NCBI GenBank assembly: GCA_963377175.1
Contig: CAUJNA010002768.1
Coordinates: 622,001 to 686,000 of the forward strand
Direction of reading: 5' to 3'
DNA from: Effrenium voratum
Taxonomy: Eukaryota; Sar; Dinophyceae; Suessiales; Symbiodiniaceae
Length of the DNA stretch: 64,000 nt
Positions 29,070-38,636 of the stretch are shown in pieces (the first letter of the stretch is position 1; every line of letters begins with the position of its first letter). Both the position numbers and the translations under genes were made by a program. The notes below the pieces were generated by a model. That model made no database searches. It was given only the letters and a program-made list of their open reading frames with translations, and was not told where the DNA came from.

Positions 29070-31610
29070 ATACGTCACATGGAATGCTCCTCCGAGAGAA
29101 TCACCCATTCTTGCGGAATACCTATTTGCCAGTGCGGATGAGCTCATGAATCCAAAGTCACTGTGACCAGTTGTGATCCGGATGCACCAAGGTCTGTACC
29201 ATCCATCGCATCTGTTGAACATCCTGTCGATGTCATCTCGATCCAGGCCAGCATTGTTCATCTCCTCCCTGGCCGCCCTCATGTCGTTCGGGTTCATGAT
29301 GCTTGGAAACCTTGCCGCCAGGACCTGAAATCTCGATTTCTTTTGTCCGGATTCCTGCCATTTGATCACTTCCATGATGCCCATGTATCGTTTTGCTTTT
29401 GAAGTTGAAGGTGGGAATATGTCGTTGCTGCGGTCGTCAATGACTGCGTCGATGTCGACCCATCCACCTTCATCGCATCTGAAAACACTTCCTCGGCAGT
29501 TGCCGATTTTGTGCCGAAGGACCCTGCATAGGTTGTGAGATAGCTGGTTTGCTTGATCTTTCGTAGCAAATACCGAGCGATCGTCGCCAATCTTGCATAG
29601 TGGAGCACCGTCAAAAGGAGCGACGCAGGAATTGACGCTCTTGCCAAGCTGCATCACATCCACCTGCTCAAGGTTGGCACCCTTGGGAAAGTATCTGGGG
29701 TCAACAATAGATGCGTACGCCCATGGCATATGCACATCACTCACGTCGCCGTACTTCGGGATGTAGCATGGGATAGTGTCACATCCTCGCTCTAGCGTCG
29801 TCTTGAATGTCCTGTTGTCCCCGCACGGATTGTAGGTGAGGTCCACGCCACCGCATTGTAGCTCTCCTCCCTCAGCCGTGTCAGCCATCTCCACCAGGTT
29901 GATGGTATAGCTGTACATTTCTATTGTTTCTTTCCCTGCCTGTCCTCCTTTCTTGCGTTCCTTGGACGTCGATGAGGACGGCTCCTCCGTATCCCCCATT
30001 TCTTCGTCCGAGGAAACATGATCGCTGCTGAGAAGCTCGCGGATCTTCTTCATCGCCTTCTCATTTCCAGCAGCCTCCTCATAGTTCTTACAGTCGCCGT
30101 CGTGGGCCAGGTTCGCGCATCTCATGCAGATTCCCATCTCTCCCATGCACTTTTCCATTGAGACTAGGAACCCGAGTGCCGCTTTCCGCCCATCGATCAC
30201 TCGCTGCTTCTTTTCATCTTTCTCAGCGTTGGGTTGAGAGCTTCGGCTCGGGTCTGGTACTTGACCAAGACCGTCACCTTCGCTCTCTGTTGCCTTCCTC
30301 TTGGACCCTTGGGTGGCCTGCTCGGTCGTCAGGGATCGCGGATGTCTGGGCTTGATCTTGTTCATGATGTCCAGCACTTCTTTTGTGGGTGCCCCGAGCT
30401 GGGCGGATGGTTTGTTCCGCTTTCGGTTCTGACCCGTCGTGTGGCTCACGTTTCCGGCGAGGTGCCGTACGATTGAGTTCTCAAACTCCCTCTTGATCTT
30501 CCATGCATCTTTCCACAATGGAAGTTCATGCTGAAAATACGACATCACCTCAAAGAATCCCAAGATCATCTCGACGACGTCTCCCAAGGATTCCTCATTC
30601 GAAGTCTGCCCCAGGAGGTCATACATCGTCCCCTGGTCGAGCACGCTCTTGATCCAGGATGAATAGGCCACGTTGCCAAGATCTCTGTCTATCACAAAGA
30701 TGGAGGTCCTCTCCTCAACTCCCTCAGAATTCTTGCACATGATCACATCCCGGGATGCACACAATTGCTTCCCGTGACCGTTGTTGTAGAACTGTGCTGC
30801 CTGATCCATTGTCATGCTCACGAAACCCACGTGGGATAGCTCCTTCTTCAGCTTGGAATATGCGAGTTCCCGTATAATCGTGGTCATGGCCTGAACATTG
30901 TTGACGTCCACCATGAGATTTTGAAGATCAGGGATTGCTACCACGCATTCTGCGAAAAGTCGCGTATACAGCTTCCTCCCTTCGGTTGATCTTACAATAC
31001 CGTTCGTGTCCGCATTCCAGTTCGCGCAACAGTTCACGCAAGAAGTGGGATTGAATTTGGAGTTCGGTCCGAGCACCTTCGACTTGTTCATCTGCATCTC
31101 TCTCACGCAAAGTTCGCAGATCAGCTCACTGAGCTCGGTGACCGAATACCATCGGAGACGTTGATCACTGACATCGGTGTTCCCAAACGCATCTTGCCCG
31201 CCGTATCCTTCATCCTGCCGCTCTTGCTTCCGTTTTGATTGGGCAGTGAAGGTAGGCTTGTACTCGAATTTCACCTTCGATTCCTCCATGTTCTTTGGGA
31301 TATTGAAGCGAAGGTCGGGCTCGTTTATGCATGTCTCCTCCAGCTCGCGCACGAATGCGTTGCTTGGTGCGACCACATCGATGGATTTCTCCACCAGCAA
31401 TCGCTTCAAGAGGAAATGTTGCAGATTCGAGCTTCCAGGGATCTTGTAGTTCTTGCCCGTGAGCGCGTGGGCAACGCGCCATAGGCGATCATTCTCGGTC
31501 ACCAACGCGCCTGCCGCCTTGCAGATCTCGCTCACCTTGTTGGCGATCGTTCCCAAGTCCCCTCTTCCTCCATGGAAAGCCACATCGCGGTTCACGGACA
31601 CCACAACCAA
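29055..31610 (-). CDS. Large unknown polyprotein, C-terminal part with Tpt1/KptA-like domain
   Basis: Continues the frame of 31489-34044 after a single frame change near 31610 (…DLVVVSVNRDVAFHGG). Most of the 850 residues are unrecognised; a Cys cluster (CVNCCANW) and a Lys/Ser/Glu-rich linker are visible. Near the end, LSHNLCRVLRHKIGN, CDEGGWVDIDAVI, KSRFQV and IRITTGHS follow the order of the N-terminal half of RNA 2'-phosphotransferase (Tpt1/KptA: LS..L..VLRH, DEGGWV.VD, .RF.V, IRA..GHS). Tpt1/KptA removes a splice-junction 2'-phosphate from tRNA using NAD. The ART half should follow FHVTYLA but is cut off by the inverted repeat, so this copy lacks the second part of the active site. Confidence 0.7.
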   Translation of the reverse strand: MVVVSVNRDVAFHGGRGDLGTIANKVSEICKAAGALVTENDRLWRVAHALTGKNYKIPGSSNLQHFLLKRLLVEKSIDVVAPSNAFVRELEETCINEPDLRFNIPKNMEESKVKFEYKPTFTAQSKRKQERQDEGYGGQDAFGNTDVSDQRLRWYSVTELSELICELCVREMQMNKSKVLGPNSKFNPTSCVNCCANWNADTNGIVRSTEGRKLYTRLFAECVVAIPDLQNLMVDVNNVQAMTTIIRELAYSKLKKELSHVGFVSMTMDQAAQFYNNGHGKQLCASRDVIMCKNSEGVEERTSIFVIDRDLGNVAYSSWIKSVLDQGTMYDLLGQTSNEESLGDVVEMILGFFEVMSYFQHELPLWKDAWKIKREFENSIVRHLAGNVSHTTGQNRKRNKPSAQLGAPTKEVLDIMNKIKPRHPRSLTTEQATQGSKRKATESEGDGLGQVPDPSRSSQPNAEKDEKKQRVIDGRKAALGFLVSMEKCMGEMGICMRCANLAHDGDCKNYEEAAGNEKAMKKIRELLSSDHVSSDEEMGDTEEPSSSTSKERKKGGQAGKETIEMYSYTINLVEMADTAEGGELQCGGVDLTYNPCGDNRTFKTTLERGCDTIPCYIPKYGDVSDVHMPWAYASIVDPRYFPKGANLEQVDVMQLGKSVNSCVAPFDGAPLCKIGDDRSVFATKDQANQLSHNLCRVLRHKIGNCRGSVFRCDEGGWVDIDAVIDDRSNDIFPPSTSKAKRYMGIMEVIKWQESGQKKSRFQVLAARFPSIMNPNDMRAAREEMNNAGLDRDDIDRMFNRCDGWYRPWCIRITTGHSDFGFMSSSALANRYSARMGDSLGGAFHVTYLAGH

Positions 31611-34044
31611 GTCCTTTGCACGTGTTGACGAGGTCGGATATCGCCTTCTGCAAGGAGTCGATGATGGGGTTGGCGGTCACCTGCCACCCACACCCCCTCT
31701 TGCACACCCAGTCATAGAGCGACATCCAAATGTGCACCGACACAGGTGAGTCATCCATGTCTCGCCTCCGTCGTTCGACGATGAGCTTTTCCAGTTTCTG
31801 CAATCGGGAGATGATGCTCATCGTATCTGCGGACGAGGAGACTTGCTCACTCGAACCGTAGTACGATCTCTCCTCGATGTTCGTCCATCCCTGTTCGTTG
31901 ACCATCATCTGGAAGGTCTTCGTGCTCCCCTTCGCATTGACTGCCCTCAGGGGCCAATCCAGGACCAAGAAGCTCTTCTTCTGAATCATCATGTCGCGAA
32001 TCGTTGCCCCGCCAATGGGGCCCCTTCTCTGCTCCTTGATGATCTTGATCAACCGTCCAGGTGCGTTGTCCGGGTTCTTCTCTGCCTGGATCAACGCGTT
32101 GATGGCTTTGGCGCCCGGAAGGCGTCCAGTAATCAAGCATCCTGTTTGGGCACACATGAAAGCATACAGCTGAAGCCAGGCCGCATTCCCTTTTCCAACA
32201 TAGGAAAGAATGATCTTCTCCGCGCTGGTCTTCTCCTCGAAATGTAATAGCGAAGAAGTCAGGCACCTCAGCATACACTCCCAATATGTCGCGTTCTTCC
32301 CGTCTGCGAGACATGGCCCAAATACAGTTTGTATAATAGGGTACCCTGTGTTGGTGTCAATGTTGAACTTCACGTTGACAGTCGCGCCACTCAGAGTAAT
32401 ACCCCCTTCGAATGAGGTGTATGTGTCGAGTCCAGCAGTTGGGTTGATGATTGTCCATCTGTCATCATCACCACCGGAGTTCATGCGGAATATGGAGTCG
32501 ATGATCTCGTTGTCGATCTTGACGGCATCGCTTGCATGCGACCCCCCGCTTGACGCTCCCTGCTGGGGGACTGGCCCACCAGAGGTTTGTTTCCTCTGCC
32601 CGGAGCTTGATGCCGACTTTTGCTGTCGCTCTGTCCTCCGCGGCGGTTCCGTCTTCGATGAACCCATCACCCACCACGTCGGCTCCTCTCCGATCACGAA
32701 GTCCTCGGGATACCTCTCCAGTTCCCTGTCTGCTTCGTGAATGGTACAGTAGGCGTTCTGGTAAAAGTCGATTACGTTGTCCTTTTCCGCCTTCTTCTCA
32801 ATCTCCTTCAACCAGTCTACCCACTTCCGCCGATCTTGGTTCTCAGCGGCCCTGTCAGCCGCGTGTGGTGCCAAACTGATGGAATTTATGTTCATCGCAG
32901 GCAGCTTTGATTCGTAGATCATGTCGATGCACCACAGGAAGTCCCTGGCGACCTCGATCTCCCGATAAAGGTCCCTTAGCTCGGACTTGTCCTGACGGAA
33001 ATAAACCGTGTGTGACTGATCCGTAGCATGCCTTTCCCCAACCAATGGCTGCAACCTCCTCATGATGAAGGAAACGCACATAAGTGAGTTGATTGCCCCA
33101 ATGCATGCGTCAGAGATGTCGCTGGGGGTTGACCCACAGACCATCCAGCGCAAAAGATTGTGTTGGCTAGCTCTCTCATCTCTTCTCATTGCATACGCGA
33201 GGTTCTTCATCGATGCTCGCAGCTCATTCTGGTAGATCAGCCCAAGGTCCCAATTCTTCTGGTAGTCGTCCTTTGATCCACGACCGTAGTAGTCAAGCTT
33301 GGGAGCCTTGATCACGCTCAGCGTGAATACTTTTCCCCAGTTCCGATCTCTGAACTTCGAAATTCTTCGATCATGTCTTTCAAACTCTGCAGTTGTCAGA
33401 AACTCCTCGGAGCTCCTCCACCTTCTCGACGACGAGGTTCTGGTCGGCTCATCGCTGATGAACTCCTTATAGACCCCCCCGACCGGAGTGTCTTGGTGGA
33501 ATGCAGCTGTGAATGATCGTTCCTCGTTGTCTTCGGCCACACCTGACGCGAGATCCCAAATATCTGTGATGGATCTCAGCATATCTGCTCCTTCGATGCA
33601 GTACTTTGTGACGTTGAGCAGCTCAGGGTTCTTCGCTAGTAGCGAGGCCTCGCCGCAGAGCTGGTTCAGCGCTGCTACGATCTTCTTCCCTTTGCTGCAA
33701 AATTCTCTCCATCCCAGCATGCATTCGTCGGCAGAGAGTTGTCCGAAAACTTTGCTGATGAACTCTAATGCAATCCTCATGGATTGCCCTTCACCCTTCA
33801 TCATCCCGCGGCATTTGGCAGAATAATACGCTGAGTAGGCCTAGATGGCGGGGACGCCAATGTCCTCGATCCACTTAATGCACGTACCCAGGTCGCTGCC
33901 CATTTCCATCCTCTTGGGAATCCTTTTGCCCTCCTCGATGGCATTCTTCACGAGGTTCCCCAAGAATATTGCGGCTTGCCTGGATTTCCCAACAGGCACG
34001 CAGAAGAATTCATTCGTGTTGACGACGGTCGCATTGGCAGTCAT
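31489..34044 (-). CDS. Large unknown polyprotein, N-terminal part, with in-frame TAG
   Basis: The ATG at 34044 (MTANATVVNTNEFFCVPVGK) opens a frame interrupted only by a TAG at 33841-33843. It continues in the same frame (…AYSAYYSAKCRGMMKGEGQS) to about 31610, where a frame change leads into 29055-31610. Without those two breaks the product is about 1,660 residues. It lies 3' of the pol region of the copia-type element and on the same strand, the place of env in retroviruses, but I see no signal peptide or strong membrane anchor. A Ser/Gln/Gly-rich linker (about 32520-32650) separates an N-terminal helical part from a mixed C-terminal part. Function unknown. Confidence 0.6.
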
Positions 34045-35520
34045 CTTGATGATATTCTCCAGAACCGGGAAAATCCAAAATAGGCAGCTGCAAATATAGC
34101 CACAGAATGGTCCCAATAAGAGCCCAGTTTCTAATTGAGGTGCGGGACTGGCCCAACTCCTCTTCGAAACTTGAGGTTCGGGACTAGCCCAGTCCCCCGT
34201 TGAAACCTGAGGTTCGGGACTAGCCCAGCTCCTCGTAGGTACAGTCGGGGTGGTGCGAATCTCACACGCAGTAGCTTGATGCTTCCGCGAGTTCCCTCGC
34301 GTAATACAAGCAAGAGCGAGCTTCAATGGTGCCGGTTGAAGGCACTTTGCTCGAGCACGAAAACGGCGGAGGATCACACACACAATTAACGACGTGTACA
34401 ACTGGGTTTCCTTGGTTTCCCGACCGGCACAAGGTCCATGCTCATGGTTTCCATTACACTTCTTAGACAACGAGCTGCCAAGGTCAAAGTTCCACGAAAC
34501 AACTCTCCATGGTTTCTTGATTGGCATGGGTTTCTTCGCATACCTTTGCTTCAAGCCATAGCGACACCCATCAAACTCATGACTAATGCCATCATGAACA
34601 ACCTCATGCAGTCTCTCATCCTTCCAATAATCGCAACTTCCAGGCAACTCAAACAAAATCGCAGCGCGTTTCGTCATGGCATGCCGTTTGATTTCAACGA
34701 ACCGTTCAAACAATTTCCAAAATTCCTTCTGTTTGGCCTCGATTTTCTCTGCGGTGTCAACTCCGCGAGTCTTGTTGAGGCGTGCCCATGATGATCCCCC
34801 CGTGCAAGGCCCGGCGAAGAACAACAAATCGGAAGGTTTAGTAAGCACATGTCTGGCGATTCTCCCCCCGTACTCGCTCAGTAAGTCATCGACCAAAGTT
34901 ATGGTGACGACCTGCGGCCCGTTATGGCGGGCAAGGGCAGTGAACCAGTTACGCGGTTCGGAACATGCCATCAGCACAATGGGCCGAGCCAAGTCAACAC
35001 TGTACAAAGTGACGACTGTGCGAGTTCTCATACCAGGAAGCGAGACATGCACCGGAGCGCGAAGCACACCACCGTCATGTTTAACCATCGCGAGCTCAAT
35101 ACCCGGCGCTAACTGTGGTTTGTGCTTCACCGCTATGCGATACGGAACAAAACAACGACCAGGAACATGTTGCTCATGACTGGTATGCAGGCAACGCATA
35201 AGCAGCTTCAACCGGAGCAACGTTTCCAAAGCAAGGTCATTGACGCATTTTAATTCAATGCGCTCGCTCGACAGTTCTTCAACGAATGCGGCCAGCACGG
35301 ACTGCATGTCAACATCCCCGGACCCGACGTGAATTGGTCGTGATCGTGGAGATCGCTCCCGCGCCGGTACAGCAACCGGTACGGGATGAAACTGCCAAAC
35401 TGCGCGTTCAACCCATCCATCAATCCGCTCACACTGCAACCCAGGTTCAACCCTGTCCTCAACCTTGAGCCATGACCCGTTCCTCAGAACTTGCTCCCGA
35501 ATGGTGTCACAACCGCGAGT
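33841..35520 (-). CDS. Post-RNase H domain of copia-type polyprotein
   Basis: It follows the RT/RNase H frame after a one-base shift near 35520 (DTIREQVLRNGSWLKVEDRV). Motifs are LLFFAGPCTGGSSWARLN (about 34775-34830), AILFELPGSCDYW, EFDGCRYGL and CNGNHEHGPCAG (about 34430). They recall a domain I remember at the C-terminus of dinoflagellate copia polyproteins, with a PC…S/W motif reminiscent of DNA methyltransferase motif IV; that link is from memory and unproven. Coding probably ends near 34330. The remainder of the open frame to 33841 crosses the 46-bp repeat, then a hydrophobic stretch, and from 34044 overlaps the N-terminus of the next gene. Confidence 0.6.
   Translation of the reverse strand, partial: TRGCDTIREQVLRNGSWLKVEDRVEPGLQCERIDGWVERAVWQFHPVPVAVPARERSPRSRPIHVGSGDVDMQSVLAAFVEELSSERIELKCVNDLALETLLRLKLLMRCLHTSHEQHVPGRCFVPYRIAVKHKPQLAPGIELAMVKHDGGVLRAPVHVSLPGMRTRTVVTLYSVDLARPIVLMACSEPRNWFTALARHNGPQVVTITLVDDLLSEYGGRIARHVLTKPSDLLFFAGPCTGGSSWARLNKTRGVDTAEKIEAKQKEFWKLFERFVEIKRHAMTKRAAILFELPGSCDYWKDERLHEVVHDGISHEFDGCRYGLKQRYAKKPMPIKKPWRVVSWNFDLGSSLSKKCNGNHEHGPCAGRETKETQLYTSLIVCVILRRFRARAKCLQPAPLKLALACITRGNSRKHQATACEIRTTPTVPTRSWASPEPQVSTGDWASPEPQVSKRSWASPAPQLETGLLLGPFCGYICSCLFWIFPVLENIIKMTANATVVNTNEFFCVPVGKSRQAAIFLGNLVKNAIEEGKRIPKRMEMGSDLGTCIKWIEDIGVPAI
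34122..34237. repeat. 46-bp tandem repeat, about three units
   Basis: GAGGTTCGGGACTAGCCCAG recurs at about 46-bp spacing and translates as SWASPEPQVS on the minus strand. It marks the boundary between the pol region and the downstream frame and may be untranslated. Confidence 0.85.
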
Positions 35521-38500
35521 GGAGGTTTCACACGCATCAATCTGGGTCCTTTCGCAACGACAACCGGATCATGTCCTTCATGCTCATGCAACCCTTCTTT
35601 GGATGTCAATCCGGACCACCACAGGTCCGGGGGCATGATCGGAATGTGTGTGTAAGGAAATGTGGGAACTCCGTCAACCGTTCCCGAAGCAGTCTGCGTG
35701 GTCCCTTTTATGGGATCACACGTAGGTGTGAGCGCCTTGAGGGTATCCAGGTCAGACAGCAAACTCGGGTCGAGTAGACCAATCTGCAAACATGCATGTT
35801 TCCATTTGCGTCCATCATTGAACGCCTTGGTGTAGATGTCAGCCGCCATTCTGTCGGTGACCTCATACGCCAAATACATGTAATCACGTGTGAACATCTC
35901 ATGCATCCACGAAATGCAAACACCATGGCTTCTCTCAAGGTGGCGCATTGTGGGGTTTCTCCCCGATCGCACGACACCGATCATAGCCTTGTTATCGTCA
36001 TAGAACACAAAGTTCGGTGACTTCTTGAGAATCCGTTGCAACAATGTCAGAGCAGGCATTCCCATAGCTCTCATGGCAACATCGGCCGCAACTATTTCGG
36101 CCTCAGGAGTTGAGTGACTCACACAACCCTGTCTTTTTGAGCTGCCAGCCAACGGAAACCGAGTTTTAGGCCCTTGTATATTCAAGTGTCCACCAGAGGT
36201 GGATCGTAGCGAGTCGACGCATCCTGCGAAGTCAGCGTCCGCATACAAGGCCAAGTGCACATCATCCATGGGGTCTCCGACCCAACCGACCATGCGCCAA
36301 TGTTTTGTATGATGCACATAACACATCAAATGATGCAAACCCCGATCATCGGAGTCAGTCCACCTGTGCACGTTCCGTGCCAGGCGATTCACTTGCCGCA
36401 ACAAATCGAAGCGGGCAATCCGCGCACCGTACAGCAACTTCATTAGTACGCTAGCGGCATGCGGAGCAAGGTGTCCACGCACGGGCTCCTTCATGGCCAA
36501 CTCAGGAGTCCCTCCCCGCTGGTCCGGCACTGTGGCAGAACCGTCGGTGGGCACAAGATTGTTACACCAATTGCACACGACTGACGGCCCCTCTTTGGCA
36601 GGCTTCCGTGAGACGTGATTCTTTGTTTCTTCATGCAACTCAGGAGTGACAACCTTATTCAACTTTACGTCGCCCGCCACCTCAAGATAGCGGTCGACAC
36701 AGGAACGTAGGAACTGTTCCATGTCATAGGTCACCGTTGTTACGCGGTGTCCGTTCCCGAGAGTGACGTTTCCCTTGCTTTGGTTACAACCAAGGTACAT
36801 GTCAAGTCCAGTCTCGGGCTCGATCTTCAAACGTGTACGTAACATGCTCCATCCCTGGGCAAGGTTCTTTTGCGGCCCTGCCATTTTGAAGTCGTCGACA
36901 TACACAACCAGAACAAGCTGGAGCTTTTCATGAATGTACACTGACGGCCATTCCTCACCGATGGGTTCAAAACCAACGGCGCGCACCGATTCATCACAGT
37001 GCTGCTCCCAGAATGTTCCCGCATCTGGGTGTCCGTACAGCGCCTTCCTCAACGGGACGACTGGTCTTCTGTACTTATCCCATTTGCATTCACTCGGCAC
37101 AGCCTCCGGTGGCAATTCAATCCAACATGGCGTGCCTCTCAAGGTGGCCTGGATGTACGCTTGAACAGCGTCGGCCATCTGCACATCCCAACCATCATGA
37201 CAACCCAAAAAATCCGCCCAACGCGAGGCCTCGAACGAAGCAGGAGAGTTCCCCAAGTCTTGAAACATCGCAGCTTCAAAGCTTTGATTCTTCACTTGGT
37301 TCCCCAGCAACACGCCTCTACCCTTGAACTTCCTCTTAGGATCACCAACAGGCAACTGTGAGTGCTTCTCAACGCAAATACCGTGTGCGCGAGCCATGTG
37401 TATCTCTTCCCCTTTCGCTTTTGCCTCCTTGGCCACAGCGTCATATTCCTGCACTGCGCCAAGGTCGAAGACGCCCTGGTCGATTAATCCCGACCATTCT
37501 TTCTTCATCGATGCCAACGCATCAGGGTTGGTCAGCATTTCCTTCCGGCCAACCGGTCTGGACACTAAAGCGTCGAAGAATCGTACAACTTTCACAGCTT
37601 TCTCTCTGTGCTGTATTCGCTCAGAATTCACGCACGGCATCGATGGGTACTTCTTGGCTTCACCGTTTTCTCCTATTGCGGGCAACGCGAGTGGCACTTT
37701 TCCAGAAACTACCTCAGCAGACTCCTCCCATTCATACCAGGTAAAATCCGTCGATGCGTCGACCGTTGGATCTGTCCCCGATGTCGTCTCAGCTTCGTCA
37801 TTCTGACGCTCTATGACTGATGCAACTGCCTTCGTCCAATTTGGAGTCGATCTCGACCGCTCCTCAGATTTGAACTTCCAGGCGTAAATTACCACCAGAC
37901 ACGAAAATTCTTTCTCAAGCTGAACGTTTCGTCTCAAGACGTCTTGGGATTGCTTGGAATCCATGAGAACAACCACTCCGTCAACAGGATTTACGACTAT
38001 CCTGACCCAATCAAGCTCAGCCAAGTGTTTCCCATCCAGTGGGTTCTTGATCTTTGATACGTTCTTCCGCAATCCCCAATTGTACTGCCATTCAACTCCA
38101 CCCCAGCGGTCTCGAAGCATCGCTCGAATTCTCTTACCACCGGGCATCTGCAATGTCTGTGCCTCTGCTGGCGCAGAAATCTCAGATCCCTTACTTTTGG
38201 AGTCATCTTTCTTCTTCTTGCCACCGCCCTTCACCTCGGCCTTTTCTTCCTCGGTGTAGTATCTCCTCATCATTGCCCATTCATCGGGAGTGTACCCTGG
38301 AGGTCTCGTCGTCTTCATTAACCTGAAGCCATCTTTCCCGACAGGATATGGTCTTCCGGCCTTGTCGATCTTAACCTCCTTGCCATCGTCGTTGATATAC
38401 GTTATGCCGTCCCCAGGTAGTCCAGCTGACACATGTGGAAGGTCGGGCTTCGTAGTTTCTTCGTCGCCCTTGGCATGTCCATCCCCTTTCCCTTTTGATG

Positions 38501-38636
38501 AGCTCGGTCTAGTCCCCCCGATCTCCGACAAGTACTTCCGGACCATCGTCAAGCAGCAGACCAGCGATCTGATCGACCTCATCGTCAAGCAGTCGCTTCT
38601 CGTCACTCTGCAATAACTCAGGCTCGTAGTCCTCAT
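35484..38636 (-). CDS. Copia-type reverse transcriptase-RNase H
   Basis: Copies element RNA into DNA. The RT fingers/palm carry RKALYGHPDAGTFWEQH (about residues 530-545), which matches the copia KALYGL.QA..W signature, and the catalytic YVDDFKMAG (about 580). RNase H has LYADADFAGCVDSLRSTSGG (about 800), STPEAEIVAAD and DNKAMIGVV. The frame overlaps the upstream gag-integrase frame by 128 nt. The join is at a run of six G (ATCGGGGGGACTAG at about 38514), where one base gained or lost links the two frames, so the true N-terminus is probably internal. The 1050 codons are otherwise free of stops, so this element is young or recently active. Confidence 0.92.
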   Translation of the reverse strand: MRTTSLSYCRVTRSDCLTMRSIRSLVCCLTMVRKYLSEIGGTRPSSSKGKGDGHAKGDEETTKPDLPHVSAGLPGDGITYINDDGKEVKIDKAGRPYPVGKDGFRLMKTTRPPGYTPDEWAMMRRYYTEEEKAEVKGGGKKKKDDSKSKGSEISAPAEAQTLQMPGGKRIRAMLRDRWGGVEWQYNWGLRKNVSKIKNPLDGKHLAELDWVRIVVNPVDGVVVLMDSKQSQDVLRRNVQLEKEFSCLVVIYAWKFKSEERSRSTPNWTKAVASVIERQNDEAETTSGTDPTVDASTDFTWYEWEESAEVVSGKVPLALPAIGENGEAKKYPSMPCVNSERIQHREKAVKVVRFFDALVSRPVGRKEMLTNPDALASMKKEWSGLIDQGVFDLGAVQEYDAVAKEAKAKGEEIHMARAHGICVEKHSQLPVGDPKRKFKGRGVLLGNQVKNQSFEAAMFQDLGNSPASFEASRWADFLGCHDGWDVQMADAVQAYIQATLRGTPCWIELPPEAVPSECKWDKYRRPVVPLRKALYGHPDAGTFWEQHCDESVRAVGFEPIGEEWPSVYIHEKLQLVLVVYVDDFKMAGPQKNLAQGWSMLRTRLKIEPETGLDMYLGCNQSKGNVTLGNGHRVTTVTYDMEQFLRSCVDRYLEVAGDVKLNKVVTPELHEETKNHVSRKPAKEGPSVVCNWCNNLVPTDGSATVPDQRGGTPELAMKEPVRGHLAPHAASVLMKLLYGARIARFDLLRQVNRLARNVHRWTDSDDRGLHHLMCYVHHTKHWRMVGWVGDPMDDVHLALYADADFAGCVDSLRSTSGGHLNIQGPKTRFPLAGSSKRQGCVSHSTPEAEIVAADVAMRAMGMPALTLLQRILKKSPNFVFYDDNKAMIGVVRSGRNPTMRHLERSHGVCISWMHEMFTRDYMYLAYEVTDRMAADIYTKAFNDGRKWKHACLQIGLLDPSLLSDLDTLKALTPTCDPIKGTTQTASGTVDGVPTFPYTHIPIMPPDLWWSGLTSKEGLHEHEGHDPVVVAKGPRLMRVKPPLAVVTPFGSKF

